A stretch of DNA of 64,000 nucleotides from Talpa occidentalis (Eukaryota > Chordata > Mammalia > Eulipotyphla > Talpidae): positions 96,556,684 to 96,620,683 of the forward strand of contig NW_026555331.1 in NCBI RefSeq assembly GCF_014898055.3. The letters run 5' to 3'. Under the pieces are notes generated by a model, which was not told the origin of the DNA, ran no database searches, and worked only from the letters and a program-made list of their open reading frames with translations. Of the stretch, positions 36,015 through 47,710 are shown piece after piece. Within the stretch, counting starts at the first letter, position 1, and each line of letters starts with the position of its first letter. Both the position numbers and the translations under genes were made by a program.

Positions 36015-36566
36015 TACCTACTAAAGATAGAGCTCCCATATGATCCAGCAATTCCACTCCTAGGTATTTACCCAAAGGGCACAGAAACATCAATTCCAAA
36101 GAGCACCTGCACCCCTATGTTTATAGCAGCACTGTTTATAATAGCTAAGCTTTGGAAACAACCCAAATGCCCAAAAATAGATGACTGGATCAAGAAGATG
36201 TGGTACATATACACCATGGAATATTACTCAGCATTCAAAAAAGATAAACACATGCAATTTGCAGCAACATGGATGGCGCTGGAAGGGATCATGCTCAGTG
36301 AAATAAGCCAGAAAGAAAAAGAAAAATACCAGATGGTCTCACTCATAGCAGGAATCTAGAAAACCTAAATAAGGGACCAGGAAAAAGAATAACTATAAGA
36401 AAGAAAAAAATCAAAATCAACAAACAACTATGAACCAGAGACACACTATAGGGGGTGGGGGGGGGGAAGGGAGGGATTGGGGTCAAAATAAGGGGGTTGC
36501 AATTGTATGGGGAATATAAAAATAAAATTAAAAATATATATATACAACTTGAAAAAAAAAAAAAAG
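36015..36566 (+). mobile_element. L1 LINE, forward 3' half of twin-primed insertion
   Basis: Forward L1 from 'acctactaaagatagagctcc' through the ORF2 C-terminus (80-codon open stretch at 36117-36359) and 3' UTR with its G-rich run at 36451-36467, to a poly(A) at 36552-36565. Between the L1 A-rich end (near 36533) and the poly(A) sit 'tatatatatacaacttg', possibly a very short 3' extension. Candidate duplication 'agagactgag'/'agagattgag' at 34922-34931 and 36571-36580 (9 of 10). Confidence 0.9.
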
Positions 36567-36599
36567 ATATAGAGATTGAGCCCAACAGATCCCAAAAGT

Positions 36600-37075
36600 A
36601 AAGATTTGGAGATTGAGATCATTGTGGAATCTCCCTCTCCGGGGCCTTTCAGATTCCACATAGTCATCCAAAATTAGCAACCAACTGAGGCTCACAAGGA
36701 GTGACCCCTCCCAAACAGAAGAAGACTACATCAGTTCAGTCTCTGCACAGGCTCGTGGCAGCACTCCCTCTGCCCACTTGTGCCTACACAGGTGCCTGAT
36801 TTCACCCACTCTCTCCTCTGAGGGGCATCAGCCTCCCTGCCTGCCTGTGACCTGTCAAGGCCGCCAGGCCGCCTCTCCCTGTCCTATAACAAAACCATGA
36901 GGACTCTCTTAGCAAACCTGTCCCTTCTGGGGCAGCTCTTCCCGCCCATTTGTGTCTATGCAAGTGTCTTTGACTGTTTTATCCCTTCCCTATTAAACAT
37001 GCCCTTTAAATATAACTAACATCTCTGTCTCGTGGAGAAACTCACTGGGAAACTCACTGTGTGTTGCTAAAACAG
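36600..37075 (+). mobile_element. Possible LTR fragment (tentative)
   Basis: C/T-rich sequence with 'cctattaaacatgccc' (ATTAAA-type signal near 36990), then 'ctctgtctcgtggag' and 'actcactgtgtgttgctaaaaca', which has the style of an LTR R-U5 end. It contains a 21-bp block (36872-36892) identical to the 3' end of the solo LTR at 35846-35866. No termini or target duplication could be defined. Confidence 0.3.
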
Positions 37076-38863
37076 GAGCTCTGGTGAAACCTTTCCCAGA
37101 GTGAACCCAAGGACCCTGCACTCCAAACCCACAGACTCCAAAAATGACAAGAGCCTGATCTTAAAAGAACCAAAGGAAGAGAACAATAATGCAAATAATA
37201 TTCCTACATAGCATAAAGTGCAACCAAGACCTGTGTTACTCATAGAGTAAAGCAGGACAGAAGGCAAAAACCTATGGGGTATAAATACTCTCCTAAGACA
37301 TCTATCACAGAATTATTAGTGGCTCCGTTTGATCCTCAAAAGAAAGGCTGTCATAAATCAAGAAGACAAAAGACAGTTTCCATCCAGAGGACTGAAAAGT
37401 CTTCAAACATCTGGTCTGGAATGAGTTCAGTGATTCAGTGGAATGAGTGTAGCTCAGATCTCCTATTGGAAGGTGGGTTGAAGGATTGCAGTTGGCGCTT
37501 GTCTTCTTTCAAGGATCAGGGATTAATGACCAGATAGGAGAGCTAATGACCCAACCAGAGTGGATTATTATTCAACCTGGCTGGCAGAAATCCCTTTGAG
37601 GCTATCTTTTGTCCCATATTGTTCTATTTATTAAATTAACTACCTTTTTTTTTTTTTTAAAAAAAAAAAGAAAAAGTGTATTGCCCTGCACCTACCCCTC
37701 CTCCTCCAATTTTTAAAATTATGGAAAAGTATACATAATATAAAATTTACCATTGTAACCATTGTTAAGTGTGCAGTTCATGGGCATTGAGAACAATCAC
37801 ACCATGATGACTCAGCCTCTTGCCCTTTATTTTTAAATTATTAAACAAATTACTGTACTAATCTAAGACTCTCTAATCTAAATTAGAGAGTCCCAGTAAT
37901 AGTGAAAATGGTAGCTCTGACTCCACCTGTAATCTTTGGTCAAATTAACCCTTTTAAGTGCTTCCTCCCACACTTCCTCACCAACACACACACATACACA
38001 CACACACACATACCCCACCCCACAATGATTTCCAGAATTCCCAGGAGACTTGTATGCATGTGATTATTCAGTCTTCTCTCATTGCCAGAACTACTGTCAC
38101 CAGAGTTACCAATCTATCCAACAAGGCTACAAGATTCCTCCTATTTATTACAGTTCCCTAAACACAGCAGTCTCAAGACCCTATTGTTTTACTAAGACTT
38201 TTTGTAAACTCCTCTTTTTCTGTTCTGCTCAAAATTCCTTCCAAAGAAATGAACGTTGTGGTCTGAGTCAGTGGAGACCACAAATGATAGTTCTGATATC
38301 ATCTTCAGCTCCACACTCCACTCCAAAGCCAGAACCTTGTTATTAGATCACACCTGCATCTTCTGCTCTCTCATTACTTAGGATGAGGTACCTTTTCTTT
38401 CTGCCAATGCTTATTTCAGGAACCTCCCACTATAATTTCAGCCAACATAGCCAAAGTCAAGGAGAACCAGCTTAGGCTCAAACTAAGACCTCCATTCTGC
38501 TTAATTATCATAGTCTAGTAGTCTCTGATCTAAAGACAGATACTTCTAGGAGTCTAACTACCCAGAATTAAAAACACATCATCAACATGACTTGATATTC
38601 ATATGACTTCTTTGCTATTTCTAAAGGAAAGTGAATCCTCAGACACTTTCCATTTCCTTAGATGACCTAAAAGAGCTACCATATCACATCAGATCAAACT
38701 CCAAAACTTACATTCATTTCTCAAGTGTTATTGCTGGCACACTTCCACAGCCATCAAAGAAAAAATATCATGATGGATCTAGATACAGGAAATGTACTGT
38801 GGATGTTTGACATGTATGTCACATTGCCCCATCTCTACAGCACCATAACAATGCTGTACATTC

Positions 38864-38900
<37 letters not shown>

Positions 38901-41900
38901 ATCCCTATTGCTTCTCTATAGATAGGTATAGCTTAATTTAGATGTTACAGCATCCCTTGTCAAGTTGATAGGGAAAATATCATTACCTCCATTGAACAGA
39001 TGAAAAGCTGTTGTGCAAAAGAGCCTGAGGAAAAATGGCTCATAAATGTCAGACTAGGAGAACTGCAATCTCTTGAACTCCATAAAAATATGGTAATGCC
39101 TCAATGTGAAATGGAAGAGAGAAAAACTAAGCCCCAGGCTTCATTCCTCTCCAATTCCATTTCCTGCCCACCCTCCCCAGCTCATTTCCAACATTTTCAG
39201 TCTGCACCAAATATTATTTGTAGGTGAGAGAAACCTGGGGTAAATTTATGAGTGTTACAGAGGAAGAAGCCAGTGCAGGAATTGCAATAAAGGTTTCAGT
39301 TTAGGTTTTCCTCAAAACACCACTGGGATCTATCTGATCAGTAAGTCCTTACCACCTAAGAACAGCACTTTTCAACTTATACCCTCTACAGCTAAAAGGC
39401 CATGTTGTAACGGGCACATGCAAACAACATAGTTTTGGGATTTGCTTTTGCAATTTTTAGGTTTAGGCAATAGAGTTATCAAGTCACCAAGTTCTTCTGA
39501 CAGTTTTCTCTTTCTAATAATTCACTAGGAAACTCCAATTTGTAGTGATAATAGATAGAGGCTCTTGCCATCTGATAAAATGTCAAAAGCCAATATGGAT
39601 GAATCATGCTACAGATCAGAAGAGAATATCTGTTTAATGAAGAAGCACAGACTCTCTGTATTACTGTCCTATCACTAAGATAGGTGATTTGATCCCACTA
39701 TTTAAAATTTGACATTTGACCAACCACTTACTCTTTTCTTAGCCAGTGACGTGGTCGGTGACTTCCATTACCAAAGTGATGTAAAGAATGTGATATTGGT
39801 TTGTCATTGAAACCTAAAAGATAGAGTTATCCTGAGGGATACTATTTAAAGCCTTCTTATAGATTAGATGAGAAATAAATGTAAATAGCAAGTTGATTAC
39901 AAAATTCAGAATAAATACTTCTAGAAGAAATAATCCTATTGCTTTAAAAATGCTGAATTTGCTATTGCAATGAAAAAAGTGAATGCTAATTAAAATTTGT
40001 TTTGTGAAAAACTGACAGAATAATAACTTGTTGACAATGACTATTTTTTAAACTGACCTGAGAAAAATACATAAATATTATTTTTATTATGTTTTAGTTT
40101 TCACTAGAAAAGTTTACTGGTTACACACAGTAAACTTGTTGGCTTAAAATTGACAGAAAAATCCATTTAGGTCAGGACAATTGAATTTTATAGCAATAAT
40201 TGAAATAATGAGGAAAGCTCTATGAACTGGTTAGGAGTAATCTCCAGGTTATATTGTTAAGTAAAAAAAGTAAAGTTCAAAAGAGTATATGTAGAATTCA
40301 ATCTCTTGTGTAGGAAACTAAAAGGAATAAGAAGACACCTATTTTTTTTTTCCTTTTAAGAAACACAGGGGAGCTAAAACACCTATTGAAAATACCAGTA
40401 AATAGGAATGGGGTAGAGGAGATAGAAATGGAAGCAAACCTTTTCTGAATGTCACTTATTTTTTAGTTTTGACTTTTATACCATATAGATGCTTTGCATA
40501 TCCAATAAATAAAACTTGATCAGAAATAATAGAAAATGTAAACCCTAAAAATAAATATGATCAGAAACAAAAATATCCTAATTGCTTATGTAATTAATAA
40601 TACAATTTTACAGAGAAAATGATTTATATAGTTAGACCATGACATGGTGGGATATATTCTGAGGACAAAAAAAAAAAATTCATACCAATCCTAAAGTACT
40701 TAGTGAGTTTGTTGCTTTTGGTGTTATAGTTCTGAAAGTGCAATATATTGAAGTTTGAAATAAGGAAATTTAGTGATATTAGGAACCAATAGTTTCCTTG
40801 TAGGAGAAAATCCAAGCCCACCATTTTGAGTTTATTTGGAAATAGCAATACAGTTTATTTTAGAATGGCTCTAGCTCTAACTAGAACTTGATTTCTAAAT
40901 ATTATTCTCCACTAAAAGGGGAACCAGGCCTGTTTATAAAATAACTGATTCCAATGCTGGGATGAGGCTGAAACAATTCATTGTACCAGATATATGAGTG
41001 GGGTCATGATGATAAGACATAAGAGCTGGCCTTTAAAAAGACACACATCAGCTAAATTTGGGAATTTGGAACAATCGGCATCAAAAAGAATAATGGTGGC
41101 CTTAGATTTTATCACAATGAATAGAAAATCATTGTGCCTGGACTGGGGCATTGTACAGGACAGGGTGCTAAACTCTTCTAAGGAATCAGTATTCAGCAGA
41201 ATAGAGGGAGGTGATGGGATTGTTCTAGAGATAAAGAGACTCAAGCAGACCCAAAGAAGACTTAGAGGTTCAAATTTTTAAAGGACATGCAAAGAAGCCC
41301 ACCATTTTTTAAAAAAGTCACAAATTCATAAAGGAAAAACTCACAACTTATCAAAGTTACCAAGTTTACAATTGTCTGCGCATGGTGGAAATACATGATA
41401 GAATAATTTCTCTTAGGATTAGCATACTAACAAACCTTGTGAAATTTATTCCACTGTAAAAGTTAAAGATAAGTTTGCTTTTACTAAGGACTTAACATTT
41501 ATGGTATATGTTCAAATTTACTTTGTTTTCTCTTTAGGGAAATAAAAATATAAAGTAACCCAGTTGCTTCCTGACATCAGGGTGCAAAGTGCCTTTTCTC
41601 TTGACTGAACATCTATAACAAGTCATAACAATGGAAGAGTACCAGTTTAGTTTTCACAAGCCAGGTAACAGTTGGATGTAAGGAAGACAGGTGATTTGCA
41701 CTTAGATCAAAAGAGAAAAATAAAAAACTATAAAGGAAAATTTAATATGGACTTTGTTAGTTAATGCAATTGAATTAAAGTTTATCAAATCAATTCCCTT
41801 TCTCAACTAAGAACACAATAAAACAGAGGAGTTGGTTTATATAGAACCATGTTCTTGTTCTTGCGACAGACATGATGAAAGATTTAGAGAAGCACTGTGA

Positions 41901-42320
41901 TTCTGCATCCTACTATCATTGATTATAGGAAAGGGAAATATGTTCAAAGATGGAACAATTCATGTAAAATTTAATGAATTTATATAAGGAATATATGAAT
42001 ATTTGTTTTGCTCTTCCTGCAACTTTTCTATGGGTTAAAATATTTTCATTTAAAAAACTAAAGAAACAATGACCCTCACAAACTCCTAAAATGGCAATGG
42101 ATTTAAAAAATTGACATGGGTATTAGCAGAGCAATTAATAAATAAAAAAAAATATTTAAACCCCTCCATAGAAGAAAACTGATTCTGGTACAAATAATTC
42201 AGTAAAACAATAATACTAAGAAAAATTGGCAAGATTTTTAAATATGCATTATAGAAAATTTTGATCAAGTAATTAAATTGAATTAAAGAAGTTTGTGAAA
42301 TCTTACATGTTGTTTAGATT
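37076..42320. other. Long unique non-coding stretch with microsatellites
   Basis: No gene or RNA recognised. Poly(T)/poly(A) pair at 37645-37670. A relic resembling an antisense L1M 3' UTR lies near 37715-37805 ('agtatacataatataaaatttaccattgtaacc'). (CA)n at 37984-38010 and (TA)n at 38866-38896. A weak MIR-like patch may be at 38960-39030. The remainder is AT-rich with no ORF over 98 codons. Confidence 0.4.
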
Positions 42321-42519
42321 TCAATAAAATGTACTCATCAACCATTTGTGAAAACGTCTTCATCCAACAAGGGGCAAATATCCAAGATCTACAAAGAAAT
42401 CATACAACTCAGCAAGAAAATAGATAACCCAGTTTTAAAATGGCAGAAAATCTAAATAAGCATTTCTCCAAAGAAGACATACAGATGGGCCAAAAGGCAC
42501 ATAAAAAATTCTGGTCATC

Positions 42520-42785
42520 GGGCCTCCTGGTGGTGCAAGGGGTTGGGACACAACCTATGGGGCTGTCCCTGGCCACTGCAGCACAGGTTTGATCCCTGGC
42601 CAGGGAGATACCCACATGGTGCAGGAGACCTCTCCTGGCTCGCCTGCTGCTCCCCTCAGCAGTGTATTTCGGTCATTCTGCCTGCTTTGTTCCCTACTCT
42701 GTCTTTGGTGAGTCCTCTCATCCCCTATACCTCTGGCCTATACCCCAGTTCTTGTATGCATAAATAAATAAATTTAAAAAATAAT
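42520..42785 (+). mobile_element. tRNA-derived SINE, subfamily A
   Basis: Sense copy from 'gggcctcctggtggtgcaag' to 'ccccagttcttgtatgcata' and the A-tail, inserted in old L1. Target duplication 'aattctggtcatc' at 42507-42519 and 42786-42798. Confidence 0.95.
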
Positions 42786-43225
42786 AATTCTGGTCATCAC
42801 TTATGAAGGAAATGCAAATCAAAACTACAATGAAATACCACCTCATACATGTGAGATTGGCTCATATCAAAAAGACCAGAAACAAGTGTTGATGATAGCG
42901 TGGATAAAAAGGAACCTTTACACACCATTCATGGCATTCATGGGAATATAGACTGGTCCAACTCCTATGGAAAACAGTATGAAGATTTCTCAAAATATTA
43001 ATGATCACATGATCCAGCAATTCCAATTTTGGTATGTACGCATAGAATGCAAAAACACTAATTTGCAAGGACATATTCACTCCTATGTTCACTGCAGCAC
43101 TTTTTACAATAGCCAAGTTATAGAAATAACTTAGGTGTCCAATGGCAAATTAGTGAATAAAGAAGATGTGCTATAGATACACAATGGAATACCACTTGGC
43201 TATGAAAAAAATAGATTTCCCTTTT

Positions 43226-43382
43226 TTATATTTATTTTTCTTTATTTTATACCTTTTTAACATCATTTTTCATTTTTACACAATATGCATTTTCTTCTTG
43301 ATTATAGTCCCCATACAATTCCCACCCCCCTTGTTTTGATGCTACTCCCTCTTCCCCCACCCCTATAGCGTGTCTCTGGTTT
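43226..43382 (-). mobile_element. Very short L1 3' UTR insertion, antisense
   Basis: About 157 bp of antisense L1 3' UTR: T-rich tail, 'catttttacacaatatgcat', 'gtccccatacaattcccacc', the C-rich run, 'gtgtctctggtttatag'. Target duplication 'atagatttccctttt' type at 43211-43225 and 43383-43397. Severely 5'-truncated, retaining no ORF2. It matches the older 3' UTR type also seen at 62.7-62.87 kb. Confidence 0.85.
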
Positions 43383-43735
43383 ATAGATTTCCCTTTTGTG
43401 ACAACATGGATGGAACTGGAGGGAATTACACTAAGAGAAGTCAGAAAGAGAAAGACAAATACCAGGTGATTTCACTTTTATGTGGAATATAAAGAAACAA
43501 AACAAAGGAACAGACATAACTAAACCAAAACAAACCCTAGAAATCAGAAGCTGGAGGTGAGGGTTCCAATGGACTATAGCAGAGTATGATGGGTGCTTTC
43601 ATTGTGGGTGTAGTGTGATAATCTGTTGATTAAGAGGAAGTGAAGAGTAGTATAACTGTATATGAACTAAATCATATACCATGTTGCAAATCAATGTTAC
43701 CTCAATAAAAATTAATGCAGTCTAATTTTCAAAAA

Positions 43736-44030
43736 TTTTAAATAGCTACAAAACTATGAAAAATAATCTTCATTCTCAAACTCCAAACGTGAACTTGTTA
43801 GTTTGGTGAAAATGACTGGTGGAGAAATATTCTAAATTTGTCCTGGGGATGTGGTAAATGCTATCTTTTAATACTTGTACCTCTGGGAATTGGAATTGCT
43901 AATTGTAATCAGAGGATGTAGCTCACCAGAAGTTATTAAAGTAAAAACCTGCTTCATAAACTCATATAATCTCCCAGAATGGAGGAGAATCTACCTTCCA
44001 ATCAGTTTCAGTTTTCCTGCTTATGAAGGA
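43736..44030. other. Unique non-coding DNA
   Basis: Nothing recognised. Confidence 0.4.
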
Positions 44031-44039
44031 ATCCTGTGT

Positions 44040-44165
44040 TCTATTACCTTTACAGAACTATTCTCATTCAAACCTATGAGGGAGTAATCATTATCCTCAT
44101 TTTACTGATGAGGAAATGAGAATCCTAGAGTTTAAGAAATCTGTCCCAAGCAAAAGAAGTGAAAT
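44040..44165 (+). repeat. MIR SINE relic
   Basis: Core match 'attatcctcattttactgatgaggaaatgag' with flanking 'acctatgagggagtaatc' and 'taagaaatctgtcccaagc'. Sense orientation. Confidence 0.75.
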
Positions 44166-44691
44166 GAGACTTACCCCATCATTCCTTTAATGAGGACATG
44201 CTTTAATATGTAAATAAAAACAAAGGAAAGTAATATTGGGGTCCCAAGGTGAAAAGATCTTGAGCTTTATTTTAGGCTTTGCATTCTGTATTTATATTGA
44301 TTAAATTAAGGGGTAGGTCTTTTTGTAAAAAATAAACTTGATTTGTGCTTTTACCCCAGTTGCTGCTTAGAAGGGGAAAAGCCATGATGTTGTGCCTTCA
44401 AATATTACATTAAATAATCAACTAATCATTGTTGATCATTTTTCAAAAATGATTAATAGGTATCTTGACCATTTAATAAATAATTAAATGATATGAAAAT
44501 GATTGAAATAATTTGAAAATTATGGATGAATCCAAATGAATTTCACAACAGCATCCTTACAATTCAAAGAAAAAAATGCTAATAAATATTCTGTGCTGCA
44601 ACATAATGTGCCATGTATTTGTACTTATAAATGGCTCTCAGGTCACCATATAGAATAGAACAGAAACCCAACTTAATAATGACATTGAGAA

Positions 44692-44692
44692 A

Positions 44693-44778
<86 letters not shown>

Positions 44779-44781
44779 TGT
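44692..44781. repeat. (CT)n(GT)n compound microsatellite, about 90 bp
   Basis: Nearly uninterrupted CT repeat from about 44696 to 44761 followed by about ten GT units. It is a long polypyrimidine/polypurine mirror-type tract capable in principle of triplex (H) DNA, joined to an alternating tract. Confidence 0.95.
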
Positions 44782-45442
44782 AATGGGACAGGGAGGAGCT
44801 GGAGATAGGGGTACCTTGTGAAATGAAGCCCCTCACATCAAAGGGGTGGTTGCAGAGAGCAGGTGGACAGCTCTCTAGGGAAGGTGCAGGGACAGTTACT
44901 GGGCTGGAACGCACATGTGGTGGAGTAGCAAATGAGGGGGGTTGGAAGATCAAAAGGAAACATGAAAATCACAGGTCACCCCCAATCTGTACCTCTCAAC
45001 TAGGATTACAGTATCAGGCATGTGAAAGGCAGCACCCGAGCTTTACAAGGTCAAGAGCCACAGACTCCAGAGAATCTGTAATGGATCTGATTCAGCTAGT
45101 CTTGTATAGAAATTCAGGTAGTTCCCAAAGCCCTTTTAAGGTTTCTAGAGGAAACCTGCATCTCATAGGCCTCCATGGGCTCTTTTGAAGTATCTCCAGG
45201 AACAAACAACTTTTCCAGAAAAACTGATTTAGCAATGCTTATATAGAGTAATGAATGCCCTGCAGACTGGTCCCATTTTGTTCCTCCATGTAGAAAGAGG
45301 ACAGGCTCCTACAATTTTGCTCTAGGACAAGGTTGGCTATCGTACAGTGATACCACTATAAATATTTCATGTATAAATGACATTCAGTTTCAAAACATCA
45401 GTTTTTAAGGCCTGGCCTTTTTCCTTGGTTAGAAAAGAGAGA
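44782..45442. other. Unique non-coding DNA
   Basis: No gene or repeat recognised. The 121-codon ORF at 44823-45188 lacks domains and I regard it as chance. Confidence 0.4.
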
Positions 45443-45461
45443 CTATTTCTAGTTTTATTTA

Positions 45462-45474
45462 TTTATTTATTCAT

Positions 45475-45509
<35 letters not shown>

Positions 45510-45815
45510 TTTTTTATAGAGGCATGTTTTACTTATTTATTTATTTGTTTGTTTGTTTGTTTTGTTTATACATGCACTGGGTACAGTCAGAAGCGCGGGA
45601 GGGTGAGAGAATTCACCAGAGCCAGAGCGGGAAGCAGAGCAGGCAGAAGGACCGAAGTACACTGCTGAGGGGAGCAGCGGGCAGCAGGAGAGGTCTGCGC
45701 GCCATGTGGGACCCTCCTCCAGTGGCCGGGGAGCAGCCGGGGATCGAACCGGCGTCACAGAGTCCGCGGGCAGCTTTGCAACCCAGCGCTCAATCGCTGC
45801 GCCACCAGGGAGGCC
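45462..45815 (-). mobile_element. tRNA-derived SINE, subfamily B, extended tail
   Basis: Antisense copy, closely similar to the one at 26106-26429, including the same tail extension ('atagaggcatg' block at about 45516-45526, flanked by ATTT and GTTT repeats). Target duplication 'ctatttctagttttattta' (19 bp) at 45443-45461 and 45816-45834. CpG-rich, recent-looking. Confidence 0.95.
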
Positions 45816-45834
45816 CTATTTCTAGTTTTATTTA

Positions 45835-46920
45835 GATTGAATTTACCTTATATAAATTTAGCAGAATCAAGTCAGCAAACAGCCTATCTTATGCAATTCT
45901 GTGGTTATGGCAAAGGGCCTGGTGAGGGATTGTTTCCTTACACATTATAAAAAGCAAAATAATCTGGTCATTGATCCTGTTAATTAACTTTGTGAATGCA
46001 AGCAATTTTTTATGGCCCTCTGTGTTCTGGTTTCTTCCTTTTCAAAGTCCCAAACTCAGTATCGGTGGAAGTGTACAGCATATATGAAAACTTTTGACTG
46101 GTTCAACTTACCATCTTAAAGGCAGGGAAAAGGATTAAAAAGTCAGTCAAATGTTTTGTTCATGTATGTCTTACAGATCCCATTTCCAAAATTAAATTTT
46201 TGATTGACTTCTACTGTTTTTCTTTAACTAAATACATTGAAAACATCTGTAAAATATAGTCACAGTTTTGAGGCTCCTCAGAGAAAAGACCCTCTAGGCT
46301 GAAAAGAATCCATTTTTTCTAGCTGTAATCACACTTGTACTGGTAATACAAGCCACCATTACTCAGGCCTTTCCCTCCTCAGTTGGTGCTAAAAAATCTG
46401 GACAGCTTAGATAAAAGTAGATTTTGTTCTGTGGATAATATTTGAGGTTTATTACATTTCATATCTCATCTTGCATGGTTCAGTGTGTCCATCAGCACAA
46501 TTTCACAAAATAACAAATCCAGTCCAATAAATGTTAAAGTCATGTTCTCCCTGCTTGGGTACCTAGAAATGTTAGCTTATTTGATTTAATTATAGAAGAG
46601 CAAATCAATAAAGCACTATCACCAGAAAATTTCAAGCTATGCACACTCAATAAATCTATTCATTTAGTTGCCAGAAAACATGCCAAATACTCTGTAGAAA
46701 ATTCAAATTATCTAACTATATTTGATTAAAGCTGAAGTTAAACCAATGGGGAGAAAATCTCTATCGTTTGCAGTGAAACACCAACAGGGAAACAACTCAC
46801 ATAATAATTAAGTTTGCTTTTGGATAAAGTTTAAGATTCATCATTTGAAAAAGCAAGTCTTTAGACACAACAGAAGCTGAAAAAAAAATCAAGTCAATTA
46901 TAAAGGTCTCTACTTTTGCA
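45835..46920. other. Unique non-coding DNA
   Basis: No gene or repeat recognised. Confidence 0.45.
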
Positions 46921-47710
46921 ATGCAGGCATTATTAACTTATGATTTTCAGGAAAGAATAACGATGAGAAATCATCCCCCAGTAATGGGGGAGATCTTTCA
47001 ACATGGGGAAGGGCTTGGCAGGGGCAATGCATCCAGGCACATGGGGGCAGGTGGAGGGTGGCAATGCTATCTGCTGAGGAACCCTAAGCAGCCCATTCCA
47101 TGGCAGAGTTTTGTCGATGCTTTCCCTGTTACGGTTTCTGCCCCAGTTGTTTTTCCTGCTTTCGTACAGTCCCACAACCCAGATATACTTTTAATAGGCT
47201 CAATTTCTGCTGGTTAGCCACGTTTTCATCATTGTTTGCAAACAATAATCATGAAAGTGAAGTTATAACTCCTCAGGAAGAGGAGTTACGGCAAATAAAG
47301 GACCATAAAATGTGGATTTGTTTGAATGGAAAATATAGGGAAGAAATAAATGGGAACCCAACTGATTTTTCTAGCTGCGAAATTGACAACTTTTTTTATG
47401 AAGTTGTGAAACAGCTGACAAAACAGTTGAATTCTGTGCTGTAGGGTGTCAATGCTGTTATATAAGGAGGAATAGGAAAAAATATGATGTTGGAACATAT
47501 TACATATGACTTTATTTCTCAGAAAAAAGGAAGGGAGAAAGAAATCTGGGCAGATGGTAGCTTACTTGAAAGCAGACAGTTTGAACATGATACAACTGCT
47601 GAATCCACTGACTCTGGACTTCCTCTTACTGAATTAATATACTTCCTTAATGTACACCAGCTTGAGTTTCTTTTCATTAAATCCATCTTAATAGTATACC
47701 AATAAAATTG
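46921..47710 (+). other. Unrecognised sequence with overlapping short ORFs
   Basis: Two sense ORFs in different frames (98 codons at 46921-47217; 114 codons at 47100-47444) and a third of 73 codons at 47484-47705, ending near an AATAAA at about 47702. The second ORF begins with a cysteine-rich stretch and continues as a charged, ordinary-looking protein segment containing 'PQEEELRQIKDH'. I do not recognise the protein. It could be a frameshifted processed pseudogene, but there is no poly(A) or target duplication in view, and chance is equally possible. Confidence 0.25.

Larger units (their letters stand above)
42325..43735 (+). repeat. Old L1M ORF2/3' UTR, with two nested insertions
   Basis: Decayed sense L1: 'ggcaaatatccaagatctacaaagaaatc', 'ccaaagaagacatacagatggcc', 'gaaatgcaaatcaaaactacaatga', 'agcagcactttttacaatagcc', 'gacaacatggatggaactggag', 'ccaggtgatttcacttttatgtgg', ending 'acctcaataaaaatt'. 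A SINE (42520-42785) and a tiny antisense L1 3' end (43226-43382) are inserted in it. Confidence 0.85.
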
